The translations under genes were made by a program, and so were the position numbers. The notes beneath the pieces were generated by a model that searched no databases, had not been told where the DNA came from, and saw nothing but the letters and a program-made list of their open reading frames with translations. Of a stretch of 64,000 bases of DNA, positions 15,928-24,071 are shown in pieces. The stretch is from Pelosinus fermentans JBW45. Lineage in GTDB: Bacteria > Bacillota > Negativicutes > DSM-13327. How positions within the stretch are numbered: position 1 is the stretch's first letter; every line of letters starts with the position of its first letter. The DNA is taken from the NCBI RefSeq assembly GCF_000271665.2, contig NZ_CP010978.1, positions 4,122,501 through 4,186,500 on the forward strand. Direction: 5' to 3'.

Positions 15928-17139
15928 ATGATTGTACTAGAAGATGCCCTTACCCTTTTATTAAACCATGCACCACTGCATTGCAGTACCACGAGATTAC
16001 CTCTGGCAGAGTGTTTTGGCCGTATTTTAGCAGAAGATATTACTTCTACCATGGATTTTCCTCCTTTTAATCGTTCCCCTTTAGACGGGTATGCGGTACA
16101 ACTGAAAGATATTATCCATGCATCTCCAGAACATCCTGTCCTACTGGCGCAAATTGAATCCGTTCCTGCAGGATCAGTTCCTTGCAAAATTGTCAGTTCC
16201 GGACAAGCAACACGAATCATGACCGGTGCCAAAATTCCTGAAGGCGCTGATGCCGTCATTCGCCTAGAAGATACTCGCCTAATCAATGATCAGATCGAAA
16301 TACTGACTGCCGATAAAGCAGCAACCAATATTTGTTCTCAAGGTGAAGAAATCCGTGTGAATGAGAAAGTATTAAGTACAGGCACTCTCTTAGAAGAAGG
16401 TGCACTTGGACTCTTGTCTATGTTAGGACAGGCCAATCCACTGGTTTTCCATAAACCAAAGATTGGTATCCTTGCCACAGGCAGCGAACTTTTGTCTCCT
16501 TCTGATCCTATGAAACCTGGCAAAATTCGCGATTCTAATAGTTATATGCTATTGGCAAAAACCCATAAGGCTGGAGGAGAACCTGTTTTACTTGGATGTG
16601 TAGAAGACAATTTATCTTCTATCATTACAAAGCTTTCTGAGTCGCCTGATCTGCCTGTGTATATTACAACAGGCGGCGCTTCTGTTGGCGATTATGATTT
16701 AATGGAAAAACTATTTCAGGAACTACAAAGCCCTCTTCTCTTTAAAGGTGTAGCAATTAAGCCAGGCATGCCTGTTTTAGCTGGGGTTTGGAAAAACTCC
16801 TTACTCATTGCTCTATCTGGCAATCCCGCAGCTAGCAGTGTTTCCTTCGAGATCTTAATCAGCCCGCTGATTCGTAAAATTGCAGGATTACGTAATTGGA
16901 ATCACAAAAAGGCTATTGTAAAGCTTTGGGGTACCTTTACGAAAACCTCGCCAACTCGCCGTTTTGTTTGGGCACGCTGGTTTATGAGGCAAGGTATTAT
17001 TTTTGCAGAGCCATTATCACATCAAGGTAATGGAATGCTAAAATCTGCCTTAGAAGCCAACGCATTACTTGAAATCCCAGCCCATAATCCCCCTATAAAA
17101 GACAGAACAGAGCTAGAAGCAATCCTTTTACATCTATAA
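15928..17139 (+). CDS. moeA: Molybdopterin molybdenumtransferase
   Basis: 403 residues, the family's usual length. MoeA inserts molybdate into adenylated molybdopterin. The N-terminal MoeA domain shows FPPFNRSPLDGYAV and the RIMTGAKIPEGADAV segment; the MPT-binding domain shows TGSELL, GKIRDSNSYML and the TTGGASVGDYD motif; a C-terminal beta domain follows. An AGAAGGTGATTTTA site lies before the ATG. Lies after mobA and one base before the next frame, so probably one Mo-cofactor operon. Confidence 0.94.
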   Translation: MIVLEDALTLLLNHAPLHCSTTRLPLAECFGRILAEDITSTMDFPPFNRSPLDGYAVQLKDIIHASPEHPVLLAQIESVPAGSVPCKIVSSGQATRIMTGAKIPEGADAVIRLEDTRLINDQIEILTADKAATNICSQGEEIRVNEKVLSTGTLLEEGALGLLSMLGQANPLVFHKPKIGILATGSELLSPSDPMKPGKIRDSNSYMLLAKTHKAGGEPVLLGCVEDNLSSIITKLSESPDLPVYITTGGASVGDYDLMEKLFQELQSPLLFKGVAIKPGMPVLAGVWKNSLLIALSGNPAASSVSFEILISPLIRKIAGLRNWNHKKAIVKLWGTFTKTSPTRRFVWARWFMRQGIIFAEPLSHQGNGMLKSALEANALLEIPAHNPPIKDRTELEAILLHL

Positions 17140-17176
17140 AATGGGTACCATTCTTCTTAAAGGAGCGTTATTCGAA

Positions 17177-18193
17177 ATGAAAATCATACATGTAACCAAT
17201 GCTGTCGGCTTAGTTCTTGGTCAAGATCTAACGAGAGTTGTCCCTGGAGAGTTCAAAGGTGTAGCCTTTCACAAAGGACATATCATTTGTCCTGAAGATA
17301 TCCCTGTAATGATGAACATGGGCAAGGACCATGTCTATATTTTGGAACTTGGTCCCGGAGATGTTCACGAAAATGCGGCAGCTGAGCAGCTTTCACTGCT
17401 GTCAGCTGGCGCTAATATCATTCAGGAACATGCCAGTGAGGGCAAAGTAAAGATGCTGGCTCATACCTTTGGCTTACTAGATATTCAAATCGATAAGCTA
17501 TTACAAATTAATGAGATGGCTGGAGTCGCTCTATCGACTTTGCATTCTGGCACACTCGTTAAGAAAGATGAAGTGGTGGCCACTGCCAAAATCATTCCAT
17601 TAACATTACCGCAAGACACCCTGGATCATATTGAAAGAATCTGCGCTTCTGAAAAAATCATTTCCATTAGACCTATACCAGCAAAAAAATCTGGCTTAGT
17701 TGTTACTGGCAATGAAGTTTTTTATGGCCGTATCAAAGATCGATTTGAAGAAGTAATTCAGAAAAAAATATCAGATTTAGGTAGCTGCCTGTCAAAAACT
17801 ATTTTTGTACCGGATGATACCGAGAAAATTTCCTCTGCAATTAAAGAACTTTCTCTCGAAAATGATTTGGTCTTTGTCACAGGCGGCATGTCTGTGGATC
17901 CTGATGACATCACGCCCCTAGCTGTACGCCAAACTGGTGCAGAGGTTATTGTTTATGGCACACCCGTATTACCAGGTGCTATGTTCCTATTCGCCTATCT
18001 TAATGATACGCCCATTTTGGGTATTCCTGCTTGCGGTATGTTTAGCAAAATTACTGTTTTAGATGTTATCTTACCTAAAGTTCTTGTTGGAGATAAAATT
18101 ACATCCCGCTTCATTGCTTCCTTAGGTCATGGAGGTCTATGCCGCACCTGCAGCGAAGGATGTCATTATCCCAATTGCTCCTTTTGCAAATAA
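17177..18193 (+). CDS. Molybdopterin-binding protein, MoeA/MoaB-like, with Cys-rich tail
   Basis: 338 residues from the ATG at 17177, with AAAGGAGCG upstream. The C-terminal half carries a MoaB/MogA-type molybdopterin-binding domain (VVTGNEVFYGRIKD, VFVTGGMSVDPDD), whereas the N-terminal half does not look like standard MoeA. The protein ends in a cysteine cluster (CRTCSEGCHYPNCSFC), unusual for MoeA and able to hold a metal. Such proteins accompany molybdenum hydroxylases and formate dehydrogenases. A role in cofactor handling for FdhF is plausible but the exact reaction is unknown. Confidence 0.75.
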   Translation: MKIIHVTNAVGLVLGQDLTRVVPGEFKGVAFHKGHIICPEDIPVMMNMGKDHVYILELGPGDVHENAAAEQLSLLSAGANIIQEHASEGKVKMLAHTFGLLDIQIDKLLQINEMAGVALSTLHSGTLVKKDEVVATAKIIPLTLPQDTLDHIERICASEKIISIRPIPAKKSGLVVTGNEVFYGRIKDRFEEVIQKKISDLGSCLSKTIFVPDDTEKISSAIKELSLENDLVFVTGGMSVDPDDITPLAVRQTGAEVIVYGTPVLPGAMFLFAYLNDTPILGIPACGMFSKITVLDVILPKVLVGDKITSRFIASLGHGGLCRTCSEGCHYPNCSFCK

Positions 18194-18234
18194 TAAGATT
18201 TTTTTAAAGGCTCTATACAATGCATAAAAAATAA

Positions 18235-18268
18235 AACGGCTCCTCAGCACTCTAGGCTAGGGGCCGTT
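18235..18268 (-). terminator. Intrinsic terminator of the small membrane protein gene
   Basis: Arms aacggctcct and aggggccgtt pair with one wobble; on the minus strand the stem is followed by a U-rich run (the plus strand shows aaaaaataaaa before it). Confidence 0.6.
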
Positions 18269-18287
18269 CATCATCTATGTCCTACGG

Positions 18288-18518
18288 TTACATTTTTCTC
18301 CAATTCTTATTTGATTCTTTAATCATAGCTGGAACTACTCTGACTGGGTGAACAGTTACAAAAAGATATGCATCTTCTGAATGTGTTCTTTTTCTAAATG
18401 TAAATGGCAGGAAGACAAATAACACAATTGCACCTACAATATATATCTCGGGCAAACTTAATATGAATAGACTGCTAACCAAAAGAATAACCGTGATGAT
18501 ATACATACAAATGAACAT
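18288..18518 (-). CDS. Small membrane protein under a c-di-GMP riboswitch
   Basis: 76 residues from the ATG at 18518, which has GGAGGTG upstream; an upstream TTG at 18539 overlaps that site. Two closely spaced hydrophobic helices (about 1-25 and 30-45, LPEIYIVGAIVLFVFLPF) are followed by a short basic cytoplasmic tail. No family recognised. About 190 bases upstream on the same strand is a c-di-GMP-I riboswitch followed by a terminator-like hairpin, so its expression probably answers to c-di-GMP. Confidence 0.65.
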   Translation of the reverse strand: MFICMYIITVILLVSSLFILSLPEIYIVGAIVLFVFLPFTFRKRTHSEDAYLFVTVHPVRVVPAMIKESNKNWRKM

Positions 18519-18652
18519 TATAACTTTTTTCACCTCCAAAACTTTCTAAATGCCCTCTTCCTAAATTAGCATTATCTACACTTGCCATGGCACCTAATCA
18601 TCATACTCTGCTTTACTTCTTTCCATGATTCTCTACAGCTCCATATACGTAT

Positions 18653-18693
18653 AAAAGTAAACGATCAGAGATATACCCTGACCGTTTACTTTT
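18653..18693 (-). terminator. Hairpin serving as riboswitch expression platform
   Basis: A 16-bp stem (18653-18668 with 18678-18693, one G-U pair) lies between the riboswitch and the small membrane protein gene. The stem ends in TTTT on the minus strand. It can act as the terminator that ligand binding switches on or off. Confidence 0.65.
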
Positions 18694-18704
18694 AATTAAA
18701 CCCA

Positions 18705-18785
18705 AACGGCAACCTGGCAATCATAGACCTCCGTCCTTAGACCCATAGCTTTGCGTCCCCATCTTTCGACAGGTTTGCCAAATAT
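18705..18785 (-). ncRNA. Cyclic-di-GMP-I (GEMM) riboswitch
   Basis: Read on the minus strand, the conserved GEMM-I pieces appear in order: GGCAAACC, CGAAAG, GGGACGCAAAGC, the GG-TCTAAGG linker, GGAGGT, ATGATTGCCAGGTTGCC. The tetraloop (GAAA) and its partner, the invariant GACGCAAAGC strand, and the closing GGCAA / TTGCC arm are all intact. The RNA senses c-di-GMP. It precedes a terminator-like hairpin and a small membrane protein gene. No other member was seen in the window. Confidence 0.88.
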
Positions 18786-18983
18786 TTACTTACTTTCACC
18801 ATAATAATACTAAAAACTACATAAGTCAAGCTTTTTCGGGGACTTATACCCCACAATTCGAGATATAAGTCCTATTACTCATCTAGAAAAAGACCATCCA
18901 TCCCTCAACAAACAAGTCAAATCCTCTTAATCTGGTCCCTTTCGTTCCTATCCTGCAATACCAGCTTAGCATAGCACACGCAT

Positions 18984-19673
18984 TTAGGCCTTCTTATTTC
19001 CATGCGGGCAAACCGCAACACAAATTCCACAAACATGTCCATGGAATTGAGAGTAGTTGTTTATTTTCCATAAGTCACATTTTCTAACATCAATCAATTT
19101 TTCCCTTGTTAAACTTTCATCCCAGATATTGCCGACAATTGCGCCCGCAGGGCATGCACCGACGCATTTTTTACATGTACCACAATAATTTGTTCCAACT
19201 AAATCATTCGTCTGAAATGGTATATCCGTTAACACTGTAGAAATCCTAATCCTTGGACCATATTTCCTCGTTATTAAAAGAGAGCTTTTGCCAATCCAAC
19301 CTAACCCGCCCCTTACGGCTGCGGCTTTATGAGGGAATTCACCTGTAATATTGACAAAATCAGTTCTCTTGGAAGAGGGTATGGCATAAGCAAGATACCC
19401 CTTTTTATCGATTTCATTTTTTAACTGTTCCGTTATCAAATCAAGTTTATCATTTACGTTAAGATATTCGTCATAATACACTTGATTCGGTCCAGATATG
19501 ATTTCATCAATTATGGTTGGCGAAAGAGGCAGTCCAATTGTTATTGCGTATGGAGTATTCTTAAATTTACAGGAAGAAATATCACCTATATAAGCAAACC
19601 CATATAATAGATTATCAAATGTATCTAATGTTTTTATTATATCATTTTGTATTTCCAAAGCAGTTGTTTGCAA
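18984..19673 (-). CDS. QueG-like double-cluster [4Fe-4S] protein
   Basis: 229 residues; TTG start at 19673 with GGAGGGG six bases upstream. The middle reads AAVRGGLGWIGKSSLLI, the signature of epoxyqueuosine reductase-like proteins, and two [4Fe-4S] sites follow (CGTCKKCVGAC and CDLW...CGICVAVCP). It is much shorter than QueG (about 380) and lacks its HEAT-repeat part and the usual cobalamin-domain beginning, so it is a COG1600-like relative of unknown substrate rather than QueG itself. Confidence 0.78.
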   Translation of the reverse strand: MQTTALEIQNDIIKTLDTFDNLLYGFAYIGDISSCKFKNTPYAITIGLPLSPTIIDEIISGPNQVYYDEYLNVNDKLDLITEQLKNEIDKKGYLAYAIPSSKRTDFVNITGEFPHKAAAVRGGLGWIGKSSLLITRKYGPRIRISTVLTDIPFQTNDLVGTNYCGTCKKCVGACPAGAIVGNIWDESLTREKLIDVRKCDLWKINNYSQFHGHVCGICVAVCPHGNKKA

Positions 19674-19777
19674 CGTATTCCCCTCCCAGCTAATCTTACT
19701 CTTATTATACTGAAAAGCGACGTTTCTTTGAAATTGAAAAGGATTATGAATGATATAAAAAAATCCTATATCATAAA

Positions 19778-20638
19778 CTAATTTTCTTGAAGCCTTTTCA
19801 CCAGAGTGTGTACTGTGGTTGAAAGATTTTTATCTTTACGAGTAATCGCAAACAGCGTGATTTCCAATTGACTCAATTCGTTAAATATATGAAATGTATT
19901 AATTTCTTTATTGAGATTCTCTACCACACTTCGTGGGAGCAGCGCAATGCCCAATCCCTCCCTCATCGCATTTTTTACAGAATCAAAATCGCTATATTCA
20001 AAAGTCGAATTCAGTCCACGTTTTTGCAGCAATTCATCACACAAAATACGGAAGGTACACCCTTGTCGAAAATTAATCACTGGGTACTCATCAATTTGTG
20101 GACACTCCTTATCTTTCATCAGTTTTTTATGTCCAACCCAAACAAGTTCTTCCGAATGAATCCTAACTGTATTTAAATATTTCTCAGAAATAAAGTCATG
20201 GACAATACCGATATCATATTGATTATTATTAAGTCCATTGAGCACACTGCTTGAATGTAAGCAAATTTCTACGTTAATTTTTCCTGCATTACCACTTGTT
20301 TGTAGTTGTAATAATGCGGGAGAAAGCAACGAATTGATGTAGTTAGATGATATACCAATTCTCGTATACTGAACTTCTGAAAAGCAATTCATATTGGTAA
20401 CCGTTTCACCATAAATTTCGAGAATTTTTTCTGAAGGGTCAATTAGATACTTACCAGCCTCGGTAATATACAGTTTTTTACCAATCCTTTCAAATAATTG
20501 CACCCCAAAATGCTCTTCCAGCGTACGAATTTGGGCTGAAACAGTTGGCTGTGTAAATTTAAGCAGTTCTGCAGCTTGTGTAATGTTCTCGAGTTTAGCA
20601 ACTACACAAAAGGTTTTCAATAAGCGAATATCCACCAT
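19778..20638 (-). CDS. LysR-family transcriptional regulator
   Basis: 286 residues. An N-terminal helix-turn-helix (NITQAAELLKFTQPTVSAQIRTL, read in parts) and a C-terminal ligand-binding domain (REGLGIALLPRSVV near residue 225) identify the family. It lies downstream of the GH105 gene but is separated from it by a terminator. Its target is unclear; the nearby QueG-like gene on the same strand is one candidate. Confidence 0.85.
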   Translation of the reverse strand: MVDIRLLKTFCVVAKLENITQAAELLKFTQPTVSAQIRTLEEHFGVQLFERIGKKLYITEAGKYLIDPSEKILEIYGETVTNMNCFSEVQYTRIGISSNYINSLLSPALLQLQTSGNAGKINVEICLHSSSVLNGLNNNQYDIGIVHDFISEKYLNTVRIHSEELVWVGHKKLMKDKECPQIDEYPVINFRQGCTFRILCDELLQKRGLNSTFEYSDFDSVKNAMREGLGIALLPRSVVENLNKEINTFHIFNELSQLEITLFAITRKDKNLSTTVHTLVKRLQEN

Positions 20639-20712
20639 ACACCTCGAATACTAGTTTTATCGTCCTTAATTGCAAGTATACCACTATAACGCTAAAGTTT
20701 GGCGAAAATCAC

Positions 20713-20748
20713 AAAACCGGCAATCATTTTCATGATGATGCCGGTTTT
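20713..20748 (-). terminator. Intrinsic terminator after the GH105 gene
   Basis: Arms aaaaccggca (20713-20722) and tgccggtttt (20739-20748) with an inner atcat/atgat stem. The minus-strand copy ends in TTTT and continues U-rich. Confidence 0.8.
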
Positions 20749-20763
20749 TGCAATACCCTGCTT

Positions 20764-21855
20764 CTACCGCCGTTGCAGCTCTGCTTCCCCAGAAGCTAAG
20801 ATAAATGATCCTAACCCTTTTGGCTCATTGCTGACGATTGGCTCACTTATATAATAGGTAAACGTCCCATCGCGCTTGTCTTTTCCCCCTAGTCCTGCCA
20901 CATAGCAAACCTTATTTAAATTGATCAGCCCTTCCTTGGTCTCTAAAATAAATTCATCCACCAATCCCTGGTAAGCTTGTTCAGCATTTTCCTTCAAACT
21001 TGCTGGCAGGTATCCTTTTCTTACGCCTTTCAATAATGCATACACAATCATAGATGATCCTGAGGATTCTAAATAGTTGCCTTTTCCCTCTCCCCCATCT
21101 AAAACTTGATACCATACATGGCTTTTCTGGTCTTGTACCTGTAACAAGGCATGTATACAATCATTAAATATGACCACTAGCTTTTCCCTATTTTTATTGT
21201 CTTCTGGAAAAACTTCTAATGTATCAGCCAAAGCCATCACATACCATCCCATAGCCCGTACCCAAAAATGTGGTGATAAACCCGTTTTCTTATCTGCCCA
21301 GAATTGTTCTTTCGCTTCATCCCAAGCGTGATATAAAAGACCTGTTTTTTCATCCTTTAGATTTTTTTCTGTTATTATGAACTGATTTGCAACATCATCA
21401 AATTCTGCTGGATTGCCAAATTTCTTTATATATGCAGCATAAAAGGTTGCCCCCATATACAATCCATCCAGCCATATTTGATGGGGGTAGATTTGTTTAT
21501 GCCAAAAAACACCTTCACTAGTACGGGGATGAGTTTCTATTTGTTTTCTTAGTGACTGTAGTGCGAGCTTATACTTTTCATTACCAGTTGCTTTATACAA
21601 GGTTAGTAAGATTTTTCCATTATTTAAATGATCTATATTGTATTCCTTTAATCTGTATCCAGTGATCGTTCCATCTTCTTGTATAAAGTGATCCATAGTT
21701 TCTATGATGAAATCAAGATACTTGCTATCTCCTGTTTGCTGCCAAACCTTTGCGATACCATCTAAAGTTAAACCATATTCATATCCCCAGTGATCCGTCA
21801 AATTTATCTTTCTTGCGATTACTGAATCTGCCATCCATTGTGCATATTTTTTCAT
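20764..21855 (-). CDS. Unsaturated rhamnogalacturonyl/galacturonyl hydrolase, GH105
   Basis: 363 residues, the usual length for GH105 (YteR/YesR). No signal peptide, so cytoplasmic. It hydrolyses the unsaturated uronic acid from the non-reducing end of pectin fragments made by lyases. Recognisable parts: SVIARKINLTDHWGYEYG near the start, the IWLDGLYMGATFYA segment (catalytic Asp), the SPHFWVRAMGWYVMAL block and LESSGSSMIVYAL. AGGTGG precedes the ATG. It follows the LUD gene by 46 bases and both are behind promoter box A, placing it in the pectin regulon. Confidence 0.93.
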   Translation of the reverse strand: MKKYAQWMADSVIARKINLTDHWGYEYGLTLDGIAKVWQQTGDSKYLDFIIETMDHFIQEDGTITGYRLKEYNIDHLNNGKILLTLYKATGNEKYKLALQSLRKQIETHPRTSEGVFWHKQIYPHQIWLDGLYMGATFYAAYIKKFGNPAEFDDVANQFIITEKNLKDEKTGLLYHAWDEAKEQFWADKKTGLSPHFWVRAMGWYVMALADTLEVFPEDNKNREKLVVIFNDCIHALLQVQDQKSHVWYQVLDGGEGKGNYLESSGSSMIVYALLKGVRKGYLPASLKENAEQAYQGLVDEFILETKEGLINLNKVCYVAGLGGKDKRDGTFTYYISEPIVSNEPKGLGSFILASGEAELQRR

Positions 21856-21901
21856 TTTTCCACCTCTTATTTTCCGATTTTCCGGTTACATCATGTTCCT
21901 G

Positions 21902-22549
21902 TTAATATCCAATTTCCTCGGCTATAATTACGATTTTAATTCTGCCTTCAAACTTGATCCCATTATGAATAATTGTTGTAAAATTACATATTCTTTTTTT
22001 ACAATCACAGTCCACACAAAATCCAGTCTCTGTACAGGGTGTTTCATGTTTTATTCTTTTAGAGTTCATCGGTGCTATTTCCCGTATTCTCTGAAATGCA
22101 TCCTCTAAGCAATCTACTATTTTATTAACCCCTGCTACTATGATGACGTTCTTAGGACCAAAAATCATTGGAGCAACACGATTGCCAGTACAATCTGTGT
22201 TCACTAACTCACCTTTTTTAGTAATCGCATTAGTGCCTGTCAACAAAAAATCTGCTGTAAGAGACTTTCTATGAATATCCACTATGTCAGGATCAAAAGG
22301 AAGATCCTGATATCTGTCAAAAAATTTATAATTGCCATCTCTCAGAATCTCAACCAATCCCATCTCGCTTAAGGTTGTTGATCCACCAATGGCAACACTT
22401 GCACCTTCTTCCAGCATTCCAAGGACCTTTTTTTTGGCTTCCTCTAAATTTTCCACGTAGGTCGCCTGAAAGTGCTTTCTGTTTAATATCGCGACTATAT
22501 CTTTTGCTTTACAAAGGTTTTTCCAAGCTTTCATTTTATCGATGATCAT
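21902..22549 (-). CDS. LUD-domain (LutC/YkgG-like) protein
   Basis: 215 residues from the ATG at 22549; the AGAGGGAGGG before it is close, so a start at 22534 is also possible. The body matches the LUD superfamily: GASVAIGGSTTLSEMG, LLTGTNAIT, NTDCTGNRVAPMIFGPKNVIIVAG. Stand-alone LUD proteins are poorly understood; LutC is involved in lactate oxidation. A cysteine cluster (CTETGFCVDCDCKKRIC) near residue 180 could bind metal. It heads a two-gene operon with GH105 behind promoter box A, which links it to pectin use, although its reaction is unknown. Confidence 0.82.
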   Translation of the reverse strand: MIIDKMKAWKNLCKAKDIVAILNRKHFQATYVENLEEAKKKVLGMLEEGASVAIGGSTTLSEMGLVEILRDGNYKFFDRYQDLPFDPDIVDIHRKSLTADFLLTGTNAITKKGELVNTDCTGNRVAPMIFGPKNVIIVAGVNKIVDCLEDAFQRIREIAPMNSKRIKHETPCTETGFCVDCDCKKRICNFTTIIHNGIKFEGRIKIVIIAEEIGY

Positions 22550-22623
22550 CACCCTCCCTCTGCCAATCACATGTAACAAACGCTTATTTTCTTACGGTTT
22601 CTTTACCACAGAAGCTTTACTCC

Positions 22624-22687
22624 ATTATAAAATAAAATCATTTTTTCAAGAATTTGATATATTAAGATAATTATTTGCTATTTTAAT
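22624..22687 (-). promoter_or_regulatory. Promoter A with pectin-regulon direct-repeat box
   Basis: Minus strand. Half-site ATTAAAA (22681-22687) and half-site CTTAATA start 21 bases apart, followed by TTCTTG as -35, a 17-base spacer and TATAAT (22624-22629). Same layout as promoters B, C and D. It drives the LUD-GH105 operon. Confidence 0.7.
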
Positions 22688-22744
22688 AAGTTTTTGACAC
22701 TACTTCGCAGCAAATGAAAGGAAGCTAAGGAATAAAGCAATATA

Positions 22745-22792
22745 AAAAGTACACAAGGACTGCCGTGTTACTTTGCAATCATTGTGCACTTT
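22745..22792 (-). terminator. Intrinsic terminator of the ABC importer operon
   Basis: Arms aaagtacacaa and ttgtgcacttt pair with one wobble around a long loop; the minus strand ends in TTTTT. It closes the five-gene operon that starts at 28482. Confidence 0.65.
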
Positions 22793-22834
22793 CTTAATTT
22801 AAGAAGAGATATTTGGATATCGAGAGATCTCAAA

Positions 22835-23953
22835 CTACTTACAAAGCATTATATTTTGCTGGGTACTCTTATCAAAAAGATGAGCCTTCTCCATATCCAT
22901 GCTTAATGTAACCTTCTCTCCGCATTGCATCTTTATACTGCAATCGCTCCGCAAGGTGAGCATTGTATCAGCAACACCAGTGCAGTGCAAATATACTTCT
23001 GCCCCTGTATTTTCCTGCACTTCAATGCAAGTCTTATAGATATTTTCCTTCTGGGACTCAGTGGAGACACCCTCATTACGGATATCTTCCGGGCGTATTC
23101 CTATAATCACTTCTTTGCCAACATAGTTCAAATTCGATACTTTTTTTGCCTGGTCATTAGTGAGTTTCCATTCAACACCACAAGCAGTAAATATCACTTT
23201 ATTTCCTTGGGCTTGCAAATTGCCGTTAATAAAATTCATTGCTGGAGAACCAATAAATCCAGCGACAAACATATTCACAGGAGCATTATATATCTCATCA
23301 GGTGTTGCAATTTGCTGAATAATCCCATCTTTCATAACCACAAGCCGATCTCCCATTGTCATTGCTTCTGTTTGATCATGAGTTACATAAACGGTTGTAG
23401 TCTGCAGCCTCTTTTGTAATTTACTAATTTCCGTACGCATTTGCACACGAAGTTTAGCATCTAGATTAGATAGGGGCTCATCCATCAAAAATACTTGTGG
23501 TTCTCGAACAATTGCCCTTCCTAAAGCCACACGCTGCCGCTGACCGCCAGATAAATCCTTCGGTTTTCTCTTCAATAAAGATTCTAAATTTAAAATATTT
23601 GCAGCTTCATGTACGCGTTTATCAATTTCTGGTTTTGCAAATTTACGCATTTTCAAACCAAATGCCATATTTTCATATACATCCATATGAGGATATAAGG
23701 CGTAGTTTTGAAAAACCATGGCGATATCACGATCTTTAGGCGGCATATTATTCAGCCTTTTATCTCCAATATACATATCCCCATCAGAAATTTCTTCCAA
23801 CCCCGCAATCATACGCAGTGTTGTTGATTTACCGCAGCCAGAAGGTCCAACTAAGACGATGAATTCTTTATCCTTGATTTCCAAATTTACATCTTGAACA
23901 ACTGTTGTATCACCATATCTTTTATATATATTTTGCAGTTTCACACCCGCCAT
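22835..23953 (-). CDS. Sugar ABC transporter ATPase (MsmX/UgpC-like)
   Basis: 372 residues from the ATG at 23953, the size of MsmX or MalK; the open frame upstream (to 24037) is not family sequence. Walker A GPSGCGKST, Q-loop, signature LSGGQRQRVALGRA, Walker B VFLMDEPLSNLDAKLR and a C-terminal TOBE-type regulatory domain are present. It energises uptake of oligosaccharides by the two permeases coded upstream. Last gene of the importer operon, after oligogalacturonate lyase. ATPases of this kind often serve several importers, so it may not be restricted to pectin sugars. Confidence 0.93.
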   Translation of the reverse strand: MAGVKLQNIYKRYGDTTVVQDVNLEIKDKEFIVLVGPSGCGKSTTLRMIAGLEEISDGDMYIGDKRLNNMPPKDRDIAMVFQNYALYPHMDVYENMAFGLKMRKFAKPEIDKRVHEAANILNLESLLKRKPKDLSGGQRQRVALGRAIVREPQVFLMDEPLSNLDAKLRVQMRTEISKLQKRLQTTTVYVTHDQTEAMTMGDRLVVMKDGIIQQIATPDEIYNAPVNMFVAGFIGSPAMNFINGNLQAQGNKVIFTACGVEWKLTNDQAKKVSNLNYVGKEVIIGIRPEDIRNEGVSTESQKENIYKTCIEVQENTGAEVYLHCTGVADTMLTLRSDCSIKMQCGEKVTLSMDMEKAHLFDKSTQQNIMLCK

Positions 23954-24071
23954 TATTTCCACTCTACCTTTCCTGTAGTATTTATCCGATGAGCAAGTCA
24001 CTTTAAGACTCTTCTTTTCTCTTCTCTTGGTACTCATCAGTTAGTTCATCAATTAGCCTGCCATCTTGCTA

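Noticed and set aside
18984-19673. Calling the 229-residue Fe-S protein QueG
   Set aside because: It lacks about 150 residues of QueG including the HEAT-like part, so only a distant relation is supported.
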